This document shows positions 9,901 to 20,500 of a stretch of 64,000 nt of DNA, one piece after another. The notes below the pieces were generated by a model, which saw nothing but the letters and a program-made list of their open reading frames with translations, ran no database searches and was not told the DNA's origin. Position numbers and translations under genes: made by a program. The stretch is from Helicoverpa zea. Its lineage: Eukaryota > Arthropoda > Insecta > Lepidoptera > Noctuidae. The stretch covers positions 6,286,892 to 6,350,891 of the forward strand of contig NC_061480.1 in assembly GCF_022581195.2 (NCBI RefSeq), written 5' to 3'. Position 1 is the first letter of the stretch; every line of letters starts with the position of its first letter.

Positions 9901-12341
9901 TTCCTGAGATTAGCGCGTTCAAACAAACAAACAAACAAACTCTTCAGCTTTATAATATTAGTATAGATTTATGCCAATAGGTAATGAGGATGTGTAAGGC
10001 AAACTTTATTGATGTATATCTAAAAAGTATGTACGTATCTATCTAGCTGTTTCACTTGCTTCCAGTGGAAATTACTTTCTCTACCTTGATAAAATATAGC
10101 TTATTTCTTCGAGATAATATTCTAAATGCGAAAGTAACTCTGTCTATCTTGCTTATTGGCAAAAACTACTGAACCAGTTTCATTGGAATTTACTAGAACC
10201 TAGACTATGTGTGTGTACCCAGACTATAGATCCTTTTTGCTAGATTCTAGAAACATGAGAAAAGATATAGACAACTTTTTATCCAGGTGCAAAAAGTAGA
10301 TCTCTCAGTGTGCAGGTGGAACCACGGAGTAACAGCCAGTTATCACACAAGAGAAAAACATGAACCCTTCATGACACATATATACCTAAGTGTATCTCTT
10401 TTGTATCCTCATTGCAATTTCCTGTATGTAGTTACGAGTGTATGTGGACTCTCATCTTTGTTGCAACAATGGTGCCCTTACAAATAACAATGTTCCTTAT
10501 CTACCACAAATATATGGAATGAAAAACCTTGGGTAATTGATAAAACGCTTCCTGTATATGATATCTAAAATTCTAAACCTTTATTCTAAAATTCTAAACC
10601 TAAAAGGCGAATGTTATGTTCTCAGTTAAACAGCTGATCCAATTGTTGAGATGTATACATAAATTATACTAGTTACTATAGTTCGGCCATTCAGAGAATG
10701 CGTTCCTGACACGTCGCGATTGAACTGACGACGTAACTTTGCAATGGCGTTGCAGTTACGATAAAAATATTTTTGCTGGTTGTTTACCGTTTTAACAATT
10801 GAGGAGCATTAAAACAACATTATTATATCAATAATCAATGAATGTAGTTACGTCGTCAGTTCAATCGCGACGTGTCAGGAACGCATTCTCTGAATGGCCG
10901 AACTATAGCTGGTCTATGTGGGTTCACCTAATCCCAAGGAAACTACTTTCCACACCTGAGTAAAATAGCAATTGTCTTATCTCAGGTTCTTGAATGTTTA
11001 CAAAATTTCATTTATATTAGTATAGCAATTTTGGCATGAAAGCATGCCAGATAGGTACAGGATGACTTTAGCATTTATAATATTAGTATCTGGCCCATTA
11101 TCCAGATAAATAAGTAGTTGTATTGGGAGTGAGTTAAACTGCAAGAAAATATTAATTATAATACTTACCATATCCAACTTGACCTCCAATTCTTTGAAGG
11201 TCATATCCTTTTGCTGCAGCTCATCACATTGCTGTTTAACTCTATCCCTCAAGGACGCATTCTCCTTTCTCTGTTCAGCCAGCACTCTCTCCAAAGACTC
11301 TATTTGTAACCGCATAACATCCTTTTTAGCATCACCGACCTCTGTGGTGTCTGCTTCAGTTGTCTTTGGTATTACTACCTCTACATTTGAATTTGGAATT
11401 ATTTCCTGATGCTCAGTTGTTTCAACTTTTTCTGGGATTTCAGTTTTGGTGTCTACATTCTCATCTTCAAATATATCATTCATTAGTTTACCATTTGGCA
11501 GGTTTTTGGTATTTTTTACTGGTTTCTGATTGTAGCTTGTTCTGTGGGTGTAGGCACTTTTTAAGCTGCCACTAACGGATGAAAATATACCGTGTACGTT
11601 CTTAACTATGCTACCTATATCTTGAGATAATAACTCTTTTGGTATTCTTGTGTATTTAGGATCTATATTTACTAGGTTTTCAGGTATTTTATGAACAGCG
11701 CTAACTTTAGTTTTTTGGCTGGCAAAGTCTGAGAGTATTTTGTCAGCATTCAATTCTTTGTCACTAGAATTTAAGCTTGCATTTTCGATTGGTACTGTAT
11801 ATGATATGTTTGAGATATTTTCAGCACTTTTACTAAAAGGAGATTTACACATGACATTGTTTTCAGAACATTTATGCTCGTTGAGACTTACAGTCGATGT
11901 AGTTAGAGGCCTATTTACATTATTATAATCTGTGTCTTTAAAATCAGTTATTTCACCATTTTGATCAATTTTTCCATCTGTCTCATCAATATTCATACTT
12001 TCTATACAATTCATGATTAATTCTTTGGCTAAATCGACATCGGTTTTTTGAGGAAATTCGAAATTTAAATTGTTAGTAACGCCGTCTTCAGACCCTGGGC
12101 TGGAAAGACTACTCTCGTTGGATAGGCTGTCCGTGGACGTTCCATTGCCCAAATCATGGTTTATTATATTTTTAATCGGAGATAGCTCGGAATCAGAAGC
12201 TGGGAAGGCGGCAGAACACGAGTCTAACGTGTCCAGCCCCGAATCACAAATAGTTTCGCCCATTGATCCATTTTCTTTCACTTTTTCATTGACGTCAACA
12301 GACTCAATATGGACCTCGTTTTCTTCCAATTCCGTCGACAT
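715..12341 (-). CDS. CCDC186: CCDC186 / Golgin104 coiled-coil protein, 12 exons, 3' end outside window
   Basis: A long coiled-coil protein read right to left. Exons (transcript order): 12341-11169, 9474-9262, 8876-8757, 8220-8112, 7528-7374, 6051-5942, 4830-4671, 4125-3988, 3526-3425, 3021-2931, 2618-2530, 921-715; all have AG/GT borders and the phases join into 889 codons. The first 330 residues are acidic, Ser/Asn-rich and low-complexity; heptad-rich coiled coil follows from about residue 345. Residues 392-502 (KRVDHAEREKDAAV, CQLYDDK, LKWTQSKLRMEMDAYK) and 821-889 (LIERIVSLQRAAARRSERCEF) match the family's conserved segments. Known family role: with RAB2 and EARP it works in dense-core vesicle maturation and Golgi-endosome traffic. 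The last 60-80 residues expected from homologues are not in the window, so the gene continues left of position 1. Several introns hold SINEs and MITEs. Confidence 0.9.
1826..2275. repeat. 450-bp foldback element with about 185-bp arms
   Basis: The left arm (from CGGGTGTACTATGCCAAATC) is the near-perfect reverse complement of the right arm (ending GGCATAGTACACCCG), with a central loop near 2012-2088. The arms are packed with variants of ATCGAACATTC. No ORF. Probably a non-autonomous foldback or MITE. Confidence 0.85.
2390..2512 (+). repeat. SINE tail fragment (family A)
   Basis: Contains AACTGGGTTGAGGAGGTCAG and AGGCAGTCGCTTCTTG, ending GATGATGATG. Sense strand is inferred from copies that carry the tRNA-like head. 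Confidence 0.7.
2530..2618 (-). CDS. CCDC186: CCDC186 exon 11 (residues 791-820)
   Basis: 89 nt, serine-rich linker (GSVSSLSSGESAPHEDRL), like the Ser-rich linker before the C-terminal domain of the vertebrate protein. Confidence 0.85.
2931..3021 (-). CDS. CCDC186: CCDC186 exon 10 (residues 761-790)
   Basis: 91 nt (ELNRELQRAVKRCEQLEAKL), leaves phase 1. Corresponds to the family's KQLQQARRKLDQ segment. Confidence 0.85.
3265..3410. repeat. Degenerate tandem repeat, about 40-45 bp period
   Basis: Four weakly conserved units with the core TTGCGCAAATTAGCGCAT lie in CCDC186 intron 9. Divergence is high. Confidence 0.45.
3425..3526 (-). CDS. CCDC186: CCDC186 exon 9 (residues 727-760)
   Basis: 34 codons; VAELTEELSEANKKLEWEK then KKKHTSAIK, matching the family's [21 protein letters not shown]. 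Confidence 0.88.
3988..4125 (-). CDS. CCDC186: CCDC186 exon 8 (residues 681-726)
   Basis: 46 codons, phase 0 on both sides: ARALGVDNASLRERLVTLEG, continuing to KENRVLARK. Acceptor TTCTTACAG, donor AAG|GTAGGC. Confidence 0.87.
4671..4830 (-). CDS. CCDC186: CCDC186 exon 7 (residues 627-680)
   Basis: 160 nt, GC-rich, alanine-rich coiled coil (ETERATQAEEALSVERAVAE). Acceptor CTTCTCAG, donor GAG|GTATGT, phase 0 out. A SINE begins 28 bp upstream of the acceptor. Confidence 0.85.
4858..4992 (-). repeat. SINE family A tail, antisense
   Basis: CCGAGCCTTTTTCCCAACTA through GTTGGGGTCGGCTTCCAG to CTGACCTCCTCAACCCAG; 28 bp upstream of the CCDC186 exon 7 acceptor. Confidence 0.75.
5016..5250 (+). repeat. 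tRNA-derived SINE (family B), copy 1
   Basis: The head has a pol III box A-like TGGCACAATGG and box B GGTTCGATTCC in a tRNA-like context, followed by a non-tRNA body ending GTGTGAAAAAATGTCCCG and a TA-rich tail. Copy 2 is at 9601-9767. Confidence 0.75.
5318..5790. mobile_element. MITE with about 26-bp terminal inverted repeats
   Basis: The left end ATGTATTCACTGGGAAACAA is mirrored at the right end (TTGTTTCTCAGTGAATACAT). Inside are a GTGCTCCCC/GGGGAGCAC hairpin (about 5603-5634) and duplicated TATATA blocks. No transposase. Confidence 0.7.
5942..6051 (-). CDS. CCDC186: CCDC186 exon 6 (residues 591-626)
   Basis: 110 nt, coiled coil (VEQLKESNLRLEEEAAELAA), acceptor ATTACAG, donor CAGAG|GTAAGT; leaves phase 2. 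Confidence 0.87.
6625..6855. mobile_element. 231-bp MITE, short form, copy 1
   Basis: Ends TATAGTTCGGCCATTCAGAG and its reverse complement; inverted repeats about 60 bp long. About 165 bp of it equals one end of the 968-bp elements at 12582 and 22964, so it is an internal-deletion derivative. Copy 2, in inverted orientation, is at 10677-10907. TATA ends hint at a TA target. Confidence 0.9.
7040..7360 (+). repeat. SINE family A, long copy
   Basis: Runs from CAGGCAAGTACCAATGCAAC through TTAACTGTAGGTCCCGGCTG and GGGTTGCCCGGGTAACTAGG to GCTCGGAGGATGATGATG. It ends next to the CCDC186 exon 5 donor. Confidence 0.75.
7374..7528 (-). CDS. CCDC186: CCDC186 exon 5 (residues 539-590)
   Basis: 155 nt, coiled coil (ELKESQAALILCRHERDEL). 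Acceptor CTAACAG, donor GAG|GTGAGG; phase 1 in, phase 0 out. A SINE ends about 20 bp beyond the donor. Confidence 0.85.
7529..8111. other. CCDC186 intron 4
   Basis: AT-rich intronic sequence. I recognise no gene or named repeat in it. Confidence 0.5.
8112..8220 (-). CDS. CCDC186: CCDC186 exon 4 (residues 503-538)
   Basis: 109 nt starting ETSERAEKLTQQV and ending in phase 1 at CTAG|GTACTT. The family has KLKETTTKLTQAKEEAD at this place. Confidence 0.85.
8607..8704 (-). pseudogene. Damaged partial copy of CCDC186 exon 3
   Basis: Downstream (transcript sense) of exon 3 lies a near-identical copy of its 3' two thirds including the AAG|GTATGG donor; intron flanks (CCAGAACACTCCATACC) are duplicated too. 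About 23 bp near the 5' end are missing, and reading from the residual ACAG acceptor meets TGA at once. Confidence 0.85.
8757..8876 (-). CDS. CCDC186: CCDC186 exon 3 (residues 463-502)
   Basis: 40 codons, phase 0. Contains LKWTQSKLRMEMDAYK, matching the family's VKWAQNKLKAEMDSHK. A damaged partial copy lies just downstream in the transcript (8607-8704). Confidence 0.9.
8908..9245. repeat. Two diverged SINE family A pieces
   Basis: An antisense piece (8915-9020) is followed by a sense piece (9115-9245, TGGCAGTCGTTACTGG onward). Both are well diverged. Confidence 0.55.
9262..9474 (-). CDS. CCDC186: CCDC186 exon 2 (residues 392-462)
   Basis: 71 codons, phase 0 on both sides, TTATAG acceptor and AAG|GTAGGT donor. 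Alanine- and lysine-rich coiled coil ending CQLYDDK, the best match to the vertebrate family (RVEYLEKEKEA... LHQLYETKE). Confidence 0.9.
9601..9767 (+). repeat. tRNA-derived SINE (family B), copy 2
   Basis: Same head as 5016-5250 (ACCTCGATGGCGCAATGGTC, box B GGTTCGATT) but shorter body, directly abutting the RTE tail at 9768. Confidence 0.75.
9768..9971 (+). repeat. RTE-like LINE 3' tail, copy 2
   Basis: Near-identical to 222-429, with the same (AAAC)n and TATTAGTATAG end. Confidence 0.75.
9972..10676. other. CCDC186 intron 1, unique-looking stretch
   Basis: Decayed repeat-like sequence (CTAGCTGTTTCACTTGCTTC is an RTE-tail remnant at about 10040). No coding potential seen. Confidence 0.4.
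10677..10907. mobile_element. 231-bp MITE, short form, copy 2 (inverted)
   Basis: Same length and ends as 6625-6855 but opposite orientation. An RTE-tail remnant follows to about 11030. Confidence 0.9.
11169..12341 (-). CDS. CCDC186: CCDC186 coding exon 1 (residues 1-391)
   Basis: Starts at the first ATG (MSTELEENEVHIES) and ends at ATG|GTAAGT. It encodes the acidic, disordered N-terminal region and the first heptads (SLERVLAEQRKENASLRDRV). The open frame runs on into the intron to 10998, but that tail is hydrophobic intronic translation and is excluded. Confidence 0.9.
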
Positions 12342-12581
12342 TTTTGATAATTACACTTGTTATTTATCATCTATTTCATTTAACTTTTTGATAATGAACA
12401 AATAAGCCATGAAGAAACTAAATTATTGTTATTTTTTTAATAAAAATAAACATCAGCAGTGTTTGACTTTGACGTTCCTTGTTAAATTGTGTGTGGCCAG
12501 TTCTTTTTTCGTGACTGTAAATGTTGCATGTGTATAAATAAGTCCATTTAAACTTATTTTTTTCATAAAAATAAGTTCAAA

Positions 12582-13549
12582 TATAGTTCGGCCATTCAGA
12601 GAATGCGTTCCTGACACGTCGCGATTGAACTGACGACGTAACTTTGCAATGGCGTTGCAGTTACGATAAAAATATTTTTGCTGGTTGTTTACCGTTTTAA
12701 CAATTGAGGAGCATTAAAACAACATTATTATATCAATAATCAATGAATGTTATAATTTTGTGCCAAACTGAGTGTCAAATAACTTGGTAAACAATATTTT
12801 TCTAAATCTATACTGCGCTATTACAAGGTTATGTCAGCGGTTTATATTTTGTAGTGCTGTGCTAAAAATAACAGGCAAGTATCGTAATCTGTTCTTATAC
12901 AGTTATAATATAAAATAATACGTTTTGATTTTCTTTTTAAGAATTGGAAAATAATGGACTATAAGACTTAATTATAACGTTTATGAAATATAAAAATAAA
13001 ACTATGACCAAACCGCATTTTTATACTTAGATTAAAAATGGTAACCCCAAATGGCGTTATGGGCCGCCATTTTGTGACGCTAAAACAGTCGTCCGTTGTC
13101 GTTTCGTGCGCATAGACCACGTTTTTCAAGTGTTTTCGATCTGTTTTTATTTGATTACCCGGCTTTTGTTAGACCGAGATATCAGGATTGATTCTGTTAT
13201 TGATAATAATATAATTATACATGTAGGCGAAGATGATGATGAAGACACCACCTCCTCAAGCAAATCGGAGTCTGATTAATATTCTGTTCGCACATTCAAT
13301 TCAATGTACTTGTAACAAAGAATAAATAAAACAATTTTATTATATGAATATTACCTTTTTTTGGTTTCCACTTAAATAACTAAAATATAAAACAAATGAT
13401 TCCGCCAATTTAAAACGAAAATAATCTTAAAATAATGCGGCGGTTCATTTTGAAGGAACGGTAACGAACTCAGTGTTATGTTGTGCCCATCACTAGTCGT
13501 GACTAACTGATAGGTGTCAGGAACGCATTCTCTGAACGGCCGAAGTATA
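12582..13549. mobile_element. 968-bp non-autonomous DNA transposon, copy 1
   Basis: Left end TATAGTTCGGCCATTCAGAG, right end TCTGAACGGCCGAAGTATA. The sequence appears the same as 22964-23931, also 968 bp. No transposase; the only coding-like trace is a short acidic stretch (GEDDDEDTTSSSKSESD then stop) near 13225-13280. Confidence 0.9.
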
Positions 13550-13924
13550 ATTAGTTCAAAAAAGTTTCATAAAAATCAGTTTTTGATTCATTTTACAAAC
13601 AAATCAAAGGGCAGTAGCATTTATTTGCACAATTTTCTAAAAGTAAAAGAAAAATGGATTATTCCTTCCTCTATTCCTTGGTGGGTTCAAAAGTTGCCAA
13701 AGTGCAAAAAAAAGTGCGATGGTAGAATACTTTCTATCAAGGTCGTATACAGCGTCGCATTTTTGAAAATAATTGGTAGTGTAGTTATTATCAAATGTAT
13801 TATTGTCCATTGTAAAGTTTTAGGTTTTTTTTACGTAATTGTTCAGAGGTGATAATTTGTGGAAGGCAACCTGAAAAATCTGTAAGTATTGAGTATTGAA
13901 AAATTATGTACCAACTGCATTATC

Positions 13925-14110
13925 CCATCTCATCATCATCATCATCATCTCAGCCATAGGACGTCCACTGCTGAACATAGGCCTCCCCCTTAGATCTCCA
14001 CAGATACGTGTTGGAGGCGACCTGCATCCAGCGTCTTCCGGCGACCTTTATAAGGTCGTCTGTCCACCTTGTTGGTGGGTGTCCTACGCTGCGCTTTCTA
14101 TCCCATCTAG
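13925..14110. repeat. LINE 3'-end fragment
   Basis: CATCATCATC run followed by AGGACGTCCACTGCTGAACA and GGCGACCTGCATCCAGCGTC; same unit at 53600-53722 and, shorter, at 35880-35945. Confidence 0.65.
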
Positions 14111-14589
14111 ATCCTATTTAAATCAATATCTTTTGGTAAAGCTGCCTCGGCTAAACTGATCTCGGTGACCGGACTGAAAGGACTCCGAATTGGCTACTTA
14201 ATTAAAGGATCGGCAAAGCTATCTGTGAGCTCGGTATAATATACAGCAGAGCTCCCAGATAGCTTTACAAATAAATAAAAAATTGTGATAAAACAATGTG
14301 TGAAACTAAAATATTTTTATTATAAACGTGTATTCGAACGTGTACTGAAATCTTCCGGAAGTGCCTCATCGATTTGGTAGAATGGTACGTTTTTCAACGA
14401 AGTACAGACAACATTAGCGAGAAAACGTCATGTCATTTCCATTTCGTTCGCCAAAGATATTGAAACGGAAAAGTAGGTCGTCAGTATTGATTTTTACAAT
14501 ATTCGTTGAACAAAGAACGTAGCTGTCCGCTGTATCTGCAACGCGATAAATTAGATGCATTTCTGAAATCGGCGCCAGCATCGAGAAAA

Positions 14590-14595
14590 ATGCCT
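14590..14595 (+). CDS. KIF3A: Proposed KIF3A exon 1 start (Met-Pro)
   Basis: AAAAATGCCT|GTAAGT: an ATG in good context, two codons, then a consensus donor in phase 0 as exon 2 requires. Kinesin-2 alpha proteins usually begin Met-Pro. The rival is ATG|GTGAGT at 14752-14754. The upstream 5'UTR is not delimited. Confidence 0.5.
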
Positions 14596-17500
14596 GTAAG
14601 TACCACGCTATCATGTGATTTCCGGAATTCGATATGGATTCCTATTAGAACTATCGATTTTATGTATTTTCGGGTTTGATCGCATTTTACTCGCTTATTT
14701 AGCTAAATTAGTTCCATATAGTCGTATTTTAGTCCAATCGTGCTAGTTAAGATGGTGAGTCATGTTTTAATTCGTGTCAGGGTAATTTCGCAGTGCCGTT
14801 TGCCGCCGAGCGCAGCGCAAGTACGTACGAAATTACGCATTAGTCTTTCGTAATAGTGGCTGCCATCTGCTCCGCATTATCACTTTATGGCTTTCAAACC
14901 TTCATTTTGGGAGTTAAAACCTCTTTGTTAGGTTTTGGCACGCCATGGAACGTGGTAGGTAGGTACCGCCCGTATTTTATCGATATTTTTAGACTTCCAT
15001 AAAAAGTTATGTTCCTGCATTTTCTACTGTTCGTGATTGACAATGGAAATGGTAAATACTGTTTCATTTTATAATCTTTTGTATTTTTTTTATTTTCCCT
15101 AATTTTTAGTTGTTAGCAAAAAGCTGAGCGTCCCTCTACGTCATTAGGAGTTACCGCCTTTTTGCAGTATTTCTAAACACACGGCAGTGTGTCCGCCAAG
15201 TTCGAGCAAAAAAGCGACACACCGGCCGTGGGTTATATTACACGAACCATTTCGGGCCAAATTCGACCCCCCTGTAACTCAAAATCTATTTTATTTACGC
15301 ATATCAAATTTCTAGTATCTGTTGAGACCCCCTCACTTATCTAAAATACAAAATTTCATTAATATACCTATTGTAGGTCTTGAGATATTGACGTCAGAAA
15401 ATCGCTATTTTTACTATACACTTATTCACTTATTCATTGACTCACTCATCAAAAACCTAGACCACTTCCAATGGTCGTATTGACTTGAAATTTGGCATGG
15501 AGGTAGGTCTTTATGTCAAGTTAAAGGGAAAAATCTGAAAATGGCCAAGTGTGAGTCGGTTTCAAAATAATGAAGGTGTTTTATACCTGGTGTAAATTTA
15601 TTCCCCTAAGGAACTAAAACGAACTAAATTTATCTATATTTATATAATATATCTTCGAATGGTACAAAGGTTTGTATTTAGTCAAAGTAAAGTAAAAATC
15701 TGAAAACGGCCAAGTGTGAATTACTTTCGAAAATAACGAATGTGTAACTTTGATCCACGAACATAATATATGATAACATGTCATGTCAGTCAGTTGGTAA
15801 ATCTAGTCCATTTAGTTAATCTAGTTCATTTCTTTGTAAGAAACATAGTGCATATTAAAAAATCTAAAAAATAGTATAAATGAGACATTTCTTTAACTAA
15901 CTTCATCATAAGAAAAAAATAAAATAAACAACCTTACAAAAATAAATGAAATCCCACCCAAAACAAAAATGTGAAAGACTGCCAAGTTCGATAATATGGG
16001 AATGCTTCGCCTATAAAAGAAGTGAGATCTGAATAAGTACCAAGTTCCATACACATACCTCAGTTAAAAATAGTTACTTTTTAATGATGATTACTTGGCA
16101 AGTTTTAATAGAAAATTAAATACTTGATTCATTGCGTTTAGTAGGTTTATAACAAGGTGTATGAAAACTTGCCAAGTAACATCATTAAAAAAGTAACTAT
16201 TTTTAACTGAGGTATTTATGTATTAACTTTTATAGGCGAAGCATTCCCATATTATCGAACTTGGCAGTCTTTCACATTTTTGTTTTGGGTGGGATTTATT
16301 TTATACCATATCTTTCAAGTAATCAATGCAGATAATGCAACCTACATAGATATTTTTTTTAAGATAACTATCTGTTTTAATTAATCAAGTTTGTATGTAG
16401 CCTTATTTTAATTAACTTAACATGTAAAACTAGGTATATTTAATATCAGTTCCACAATTTGAAACCGTCACTGTATTTCATCCATTGTCATATTTCAAAT
16501 TCTATCAAAATGGCTGACTCTTAGTAAATCCATACATAATACTTTACTATAAACTACCATAAAAAGCTTCCATTGAGATGAAATATAGGTCAGAAATAAT
16601 GCACTGACAAAATAATACACAAAATGTCTTTGATTCATTAACAGCCACGTCCTTCCGTCCTTGTCACATATTTATTTGATGCACTTGGCCTCCTGCATAA
16701 CATTTGGAATGCTGATAAGCATTGAGTACTGAGTATTGAGCATTTTCTTCTTTCATACTCTTGTCTTTAACTCGACATTCAATGAATTATTACTAACAAA
16801 AGTACTACTATTCTTTACAAAAGTAAGGTGGCAATACATAAGACTCAAAAATAGTATACTGTCCTCATCTGCCTAGCTGTTTCCCGACTTTGTTGAGATC
16901 GGCTTCGAACTGGTTGCAGTTCAGTACCAGTGTTTTACACGGAGTTACTGCCTATTTGATCTCTTGAATCCAGTTATTTATGCTATCCGATAACCCTTAT
17001 TTACACACAAGTTTACATATCGATTCATTTTTCTGGTATTTAGATAATTTTCTTAAGTTTTTTCTCTGTTGCCATATCAAACACAAGTATTATCATACTT
17101 GATCTTCACGGTACAACCTTGGATACCTTCTACCCGACCTCAGTAACCTACTGGCAGTGAATTGCATTATAAGGCTAAAAACAAGAATCGTTAAAAATAC
17201 ATAATTCATAGCAAAAACTTTGACCTTCGATGTTGTATGTGAATGCACCGTTTATTGAAGATGCAGTTTTTGTTACATTTGTACCTATATGAGGAATAAC
17301 TCCAGTAACAAAACTAAAATTTTATGTGAGCGTTGAGGTTTTTTATTTAATTTTTCTTGGTCATAATTCCAGTCTTTATTGAACTTCTTCGCGTAGTTCC
17401 TTTAACATGACATCGAATTCGAATTATTGAAAATGCCCCGGGGGAACTTTCCTTTCCCAGACAAAATCATATAGCCTATGTTACTCGGGGAATAGTGTAG

Positions 17501-20500
17501 TCTCCCTATCGGTTCAGTACTTTACAGAAGGGTACAAACAAAAAATATTTTCTCTTCTTATATTAGAACATATCTCATAAGATTAGAACATATTATACCT
17601 ACTTCTACAGATCTCGTCTTATAAACTTGCCAATCTGAAGTCGGCCATTTGTCGCCTCACGCATGTGCGGTAGTGTTTTCTTCTTACACTTTGTTTGACT
17701 ATCATGAAGTCTTGTATCCAACTTGAGAGCTGCAAAATTATTTGACTCAAACTGTATGTCAAACAAATATTGTGCGTAAGCGCATCTATTCCCATACAAT
17801 GTTAATCACGCAACGAATTTAAAATTGTTAGTAATCCGCAGTGCGGATATGTGATTCATTGCATTTTAAAGGGATTTTGAGTCATAGTATTGCAGATGCA
17901 GAAGGCAGCCTGGTAGAAGAGGCAATAATTTATTTAAAAAAAACTCCAATAAAAATTGTGAAAGTATCAATTTTTTTTTTCTTAGACTGGCGTTACTTTC
18001 ATAAATAATTTGGATGGATGACGTTTAAAAATCCAACTGACAGATAGTTTATCCAAGCATACCAATTTATTTTTTTTGCTATATGATGAATTAGCATGCG
18101 GGTACTTTTAACGTCACAGCCTATAATGCCTAACTAAAATACCAAGTCTTTCTAACATCTCTTCTTTCACCCCATGATTTAACCTCGAAAACTCATTTTT
18201 TTTTATAGGCACCAGTTTTTACCAGTCCCATCTAGATTAAATTAGGACCCTAACCCGACCAAAGAGTTCTCAACCACATTTCTAAAAACACCCATTTCTA
18301 CCAGGACGCGGAGCTCACAGCTCCAACAGTGGAGAATGTCCGCGTGGTCGTCCGTGTCCGGCCCATGGACCAGCGAGAGAAGCTCGACGGCTCCTACAAC
18401 TGTGTCTCCGTGGATAGCACCAACCATACTGTGGCGGTCACCAGGAACAACGTGACCCCGCCCGAACCGCCCAGGGTTTACGCTTACGATGCCGTCTTCG
18501 ATTATAATACTAGTCAGGTAAGTGGGACTTTTTTTTGGTTTCAATAACCTATCTATTGATGAGGATAGGAATTCGTGGATTGACGGCCGTGCCCAATATT
18601 GAAATCAAATCGAAAATCATTTATTCAAACTTGGCTGCAAAACATCACTTTTTGAATGTCAGAAATTTACAAAAGACTGCCCCCAAAACGCTCACCCTTC
18701 GCCACTTTCTATGTGTTTTTGCTGGCAAGAAGTGGCGCAACAAACTCCCCAGCATTATACACATATTGAGAGCGGCTGTAAGTTGCTGAAGATAGATCAA
18801 AATGGCGGACTTTAGAGGATGCCTTTGTCTAGCAGTGGACGTCATTCAGCTGCAGCAACCATAACAATTTGACTTGTAAGGCACTAATGTAAAAAAAGAT
18901 TGATTATCTCTATTAAGTAAATGAAAAGATAGATAGGTTATTGAAATCCGCAATATAGATTTTTATGACGCCACTGACAATGATGTGTGCGTGGCTACAT
19001 AAATTGGTTTAATATATGCTTGTCATAAAATCTGCTATATTTATGTTCTTCCGTCAAGGGGAATATAGAAGTGCCACTAAATCAGTATACTTGTCCGAAA
19101 CGGATTGTCTTTGCAATGAACAAGCTGTCAGATAAAGTTATTTAGAAAACTGCTTTTAATATTTAACCGACTTCACAAAAGGAAGGTTTTTCTGAGTTGA
19201 CATTTTCGCTAATTTCATAACTATATTATAAAGTAGCTCATTTGTAGATATGTTCATTATTATGTGTGGGTAAATTATCAAAATACGTTGTTGTAGTTGT
19301 AAACTGCAATCCATCACCCATAAACTCTGATATTAATAATCAATTTAAATATTGACTTCATACAATGCGCGCATAGACTGCCGTACCATCGTATCGGAGC
19401 ACCGATCGATATAGACTGGCTTGTAAGCCTGAAAGCACGTCTGATTATTTCATAACTAGCGACCCGCACCGGCTTCGCACGGGTGCAATGCTATTTAATT
19501 TAACCATTAATGTACGCAGTAAATACATTTAAGAAGTTGAAGTAACATGAAATAGTAAAAAGGTACTGCTTATTTCTAATGAAATCTCTTCCAGAAGACC
19601 CGTAGTAGAAGAGTTAGAATATAGAGATGTAGACAGACTGCGTAAGAGAAGTACAAATGGCATAGTAAAAATATATTCTATACATATAAAAATGAATCCT
19701 TGTATCCCCTTGGTCACTCCATCACGCGTGAACAGCTGGACCGATTGGGCTTAAAATTATAGGGGTGGTAGCTTAAACCCGGAAGGACATAGGATAGTTT
19801 TTGTCACCATCCGGCTACTGGAAGTCTCGGGACTCGAGTGAATCCGAGGACTTAAGCTTAGTGTAAAATAATTTGTTAAATCTTGAATTTAAATGTCAAA
19901 GTTTAGATTTCATATTACAATTTTTTAAGGCTAAATAGGATTCAGGCATCTTTCAGTCTCTGTAGATGTTCCGAACTCCACTTATTGCTTTGTGCAACAA
20001 CTGTAATACAGCTTACTATATCAGGTTGTCTATTTCAGACATTGTTGACTCATCATTAAAACTACAAAATTATTGAGAAAAATGCTAAGTCAAGATGAGT
20101 AGAAATATGTCAAATACTTTTTGAAAATGATGCATAAAATAGGGTCCTATTCGTCTTTTCAATCGCCAGGTAAATATTCCAAAAAAAATGTATAGGTATC
20201 AAAATATGTTTTCCTTTGTTCTAAAAAGTTGCATCAAATTCATGACCTCTTCGAATAACAACTTCCTACACACCATTTACAAACAAACCAAGGCCATTCT
20301 AATTTTGTAACCAATTAAAAAAATTACCTAAACAGCTGTTCACATAAAGTAACGATTTTCCACAATAACGTTAACGTACACAGCGCTATGCAACGGGGTT
20401 GTAGCTGAAGCATTGCGCGTCCCGGGGCCCGAATCTAGGTCACGACCCCAGCGCCAACATAAAAATCGGACTGCGCGATCGACTTGCAACCAACCTGTTA

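Larger units (their letters stand above)
12342..14589. other. Divergent intergenic region between CCDC186 and KIF3A
   Basis: Must hold both promoters. About 240 bp separate the CCDC186 ATG from a 968-bp transposon (12582-13549); a LINE fragment lies at 13925-14110. From about 14280 to 14589 the sequence is less repetitive and is the best candidate for KIF3A promoter plus 5'UTR; no clear TATA box. Confidence 0.5.

Noticed and set aside
10998..11168. C-terminal extension of the CCDC186 exon 1 frame
   Set aside because: It runs past a consensus GTAAGT donor into hydrophobic, AT-rich intron sequence, while exon 2 continues the coiled coil in phase.
14414..14614. 66-codon minus-strand ORF next to a possible acceptor (CTTACAG)
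   Set aside because: The same bases on the plus strand form the better ATGCCT|GTAAGT donor; the minus acceptor lacks a pyrimidine tract and the peptide resembles nothing I know.
18329..18547. Kinesin ORF appearing to begin at a GTG
   Set aside because: It is an internal part of exon 2; the true exon starts at 18305 after CCAG and the start codon lies in an upstream exon.
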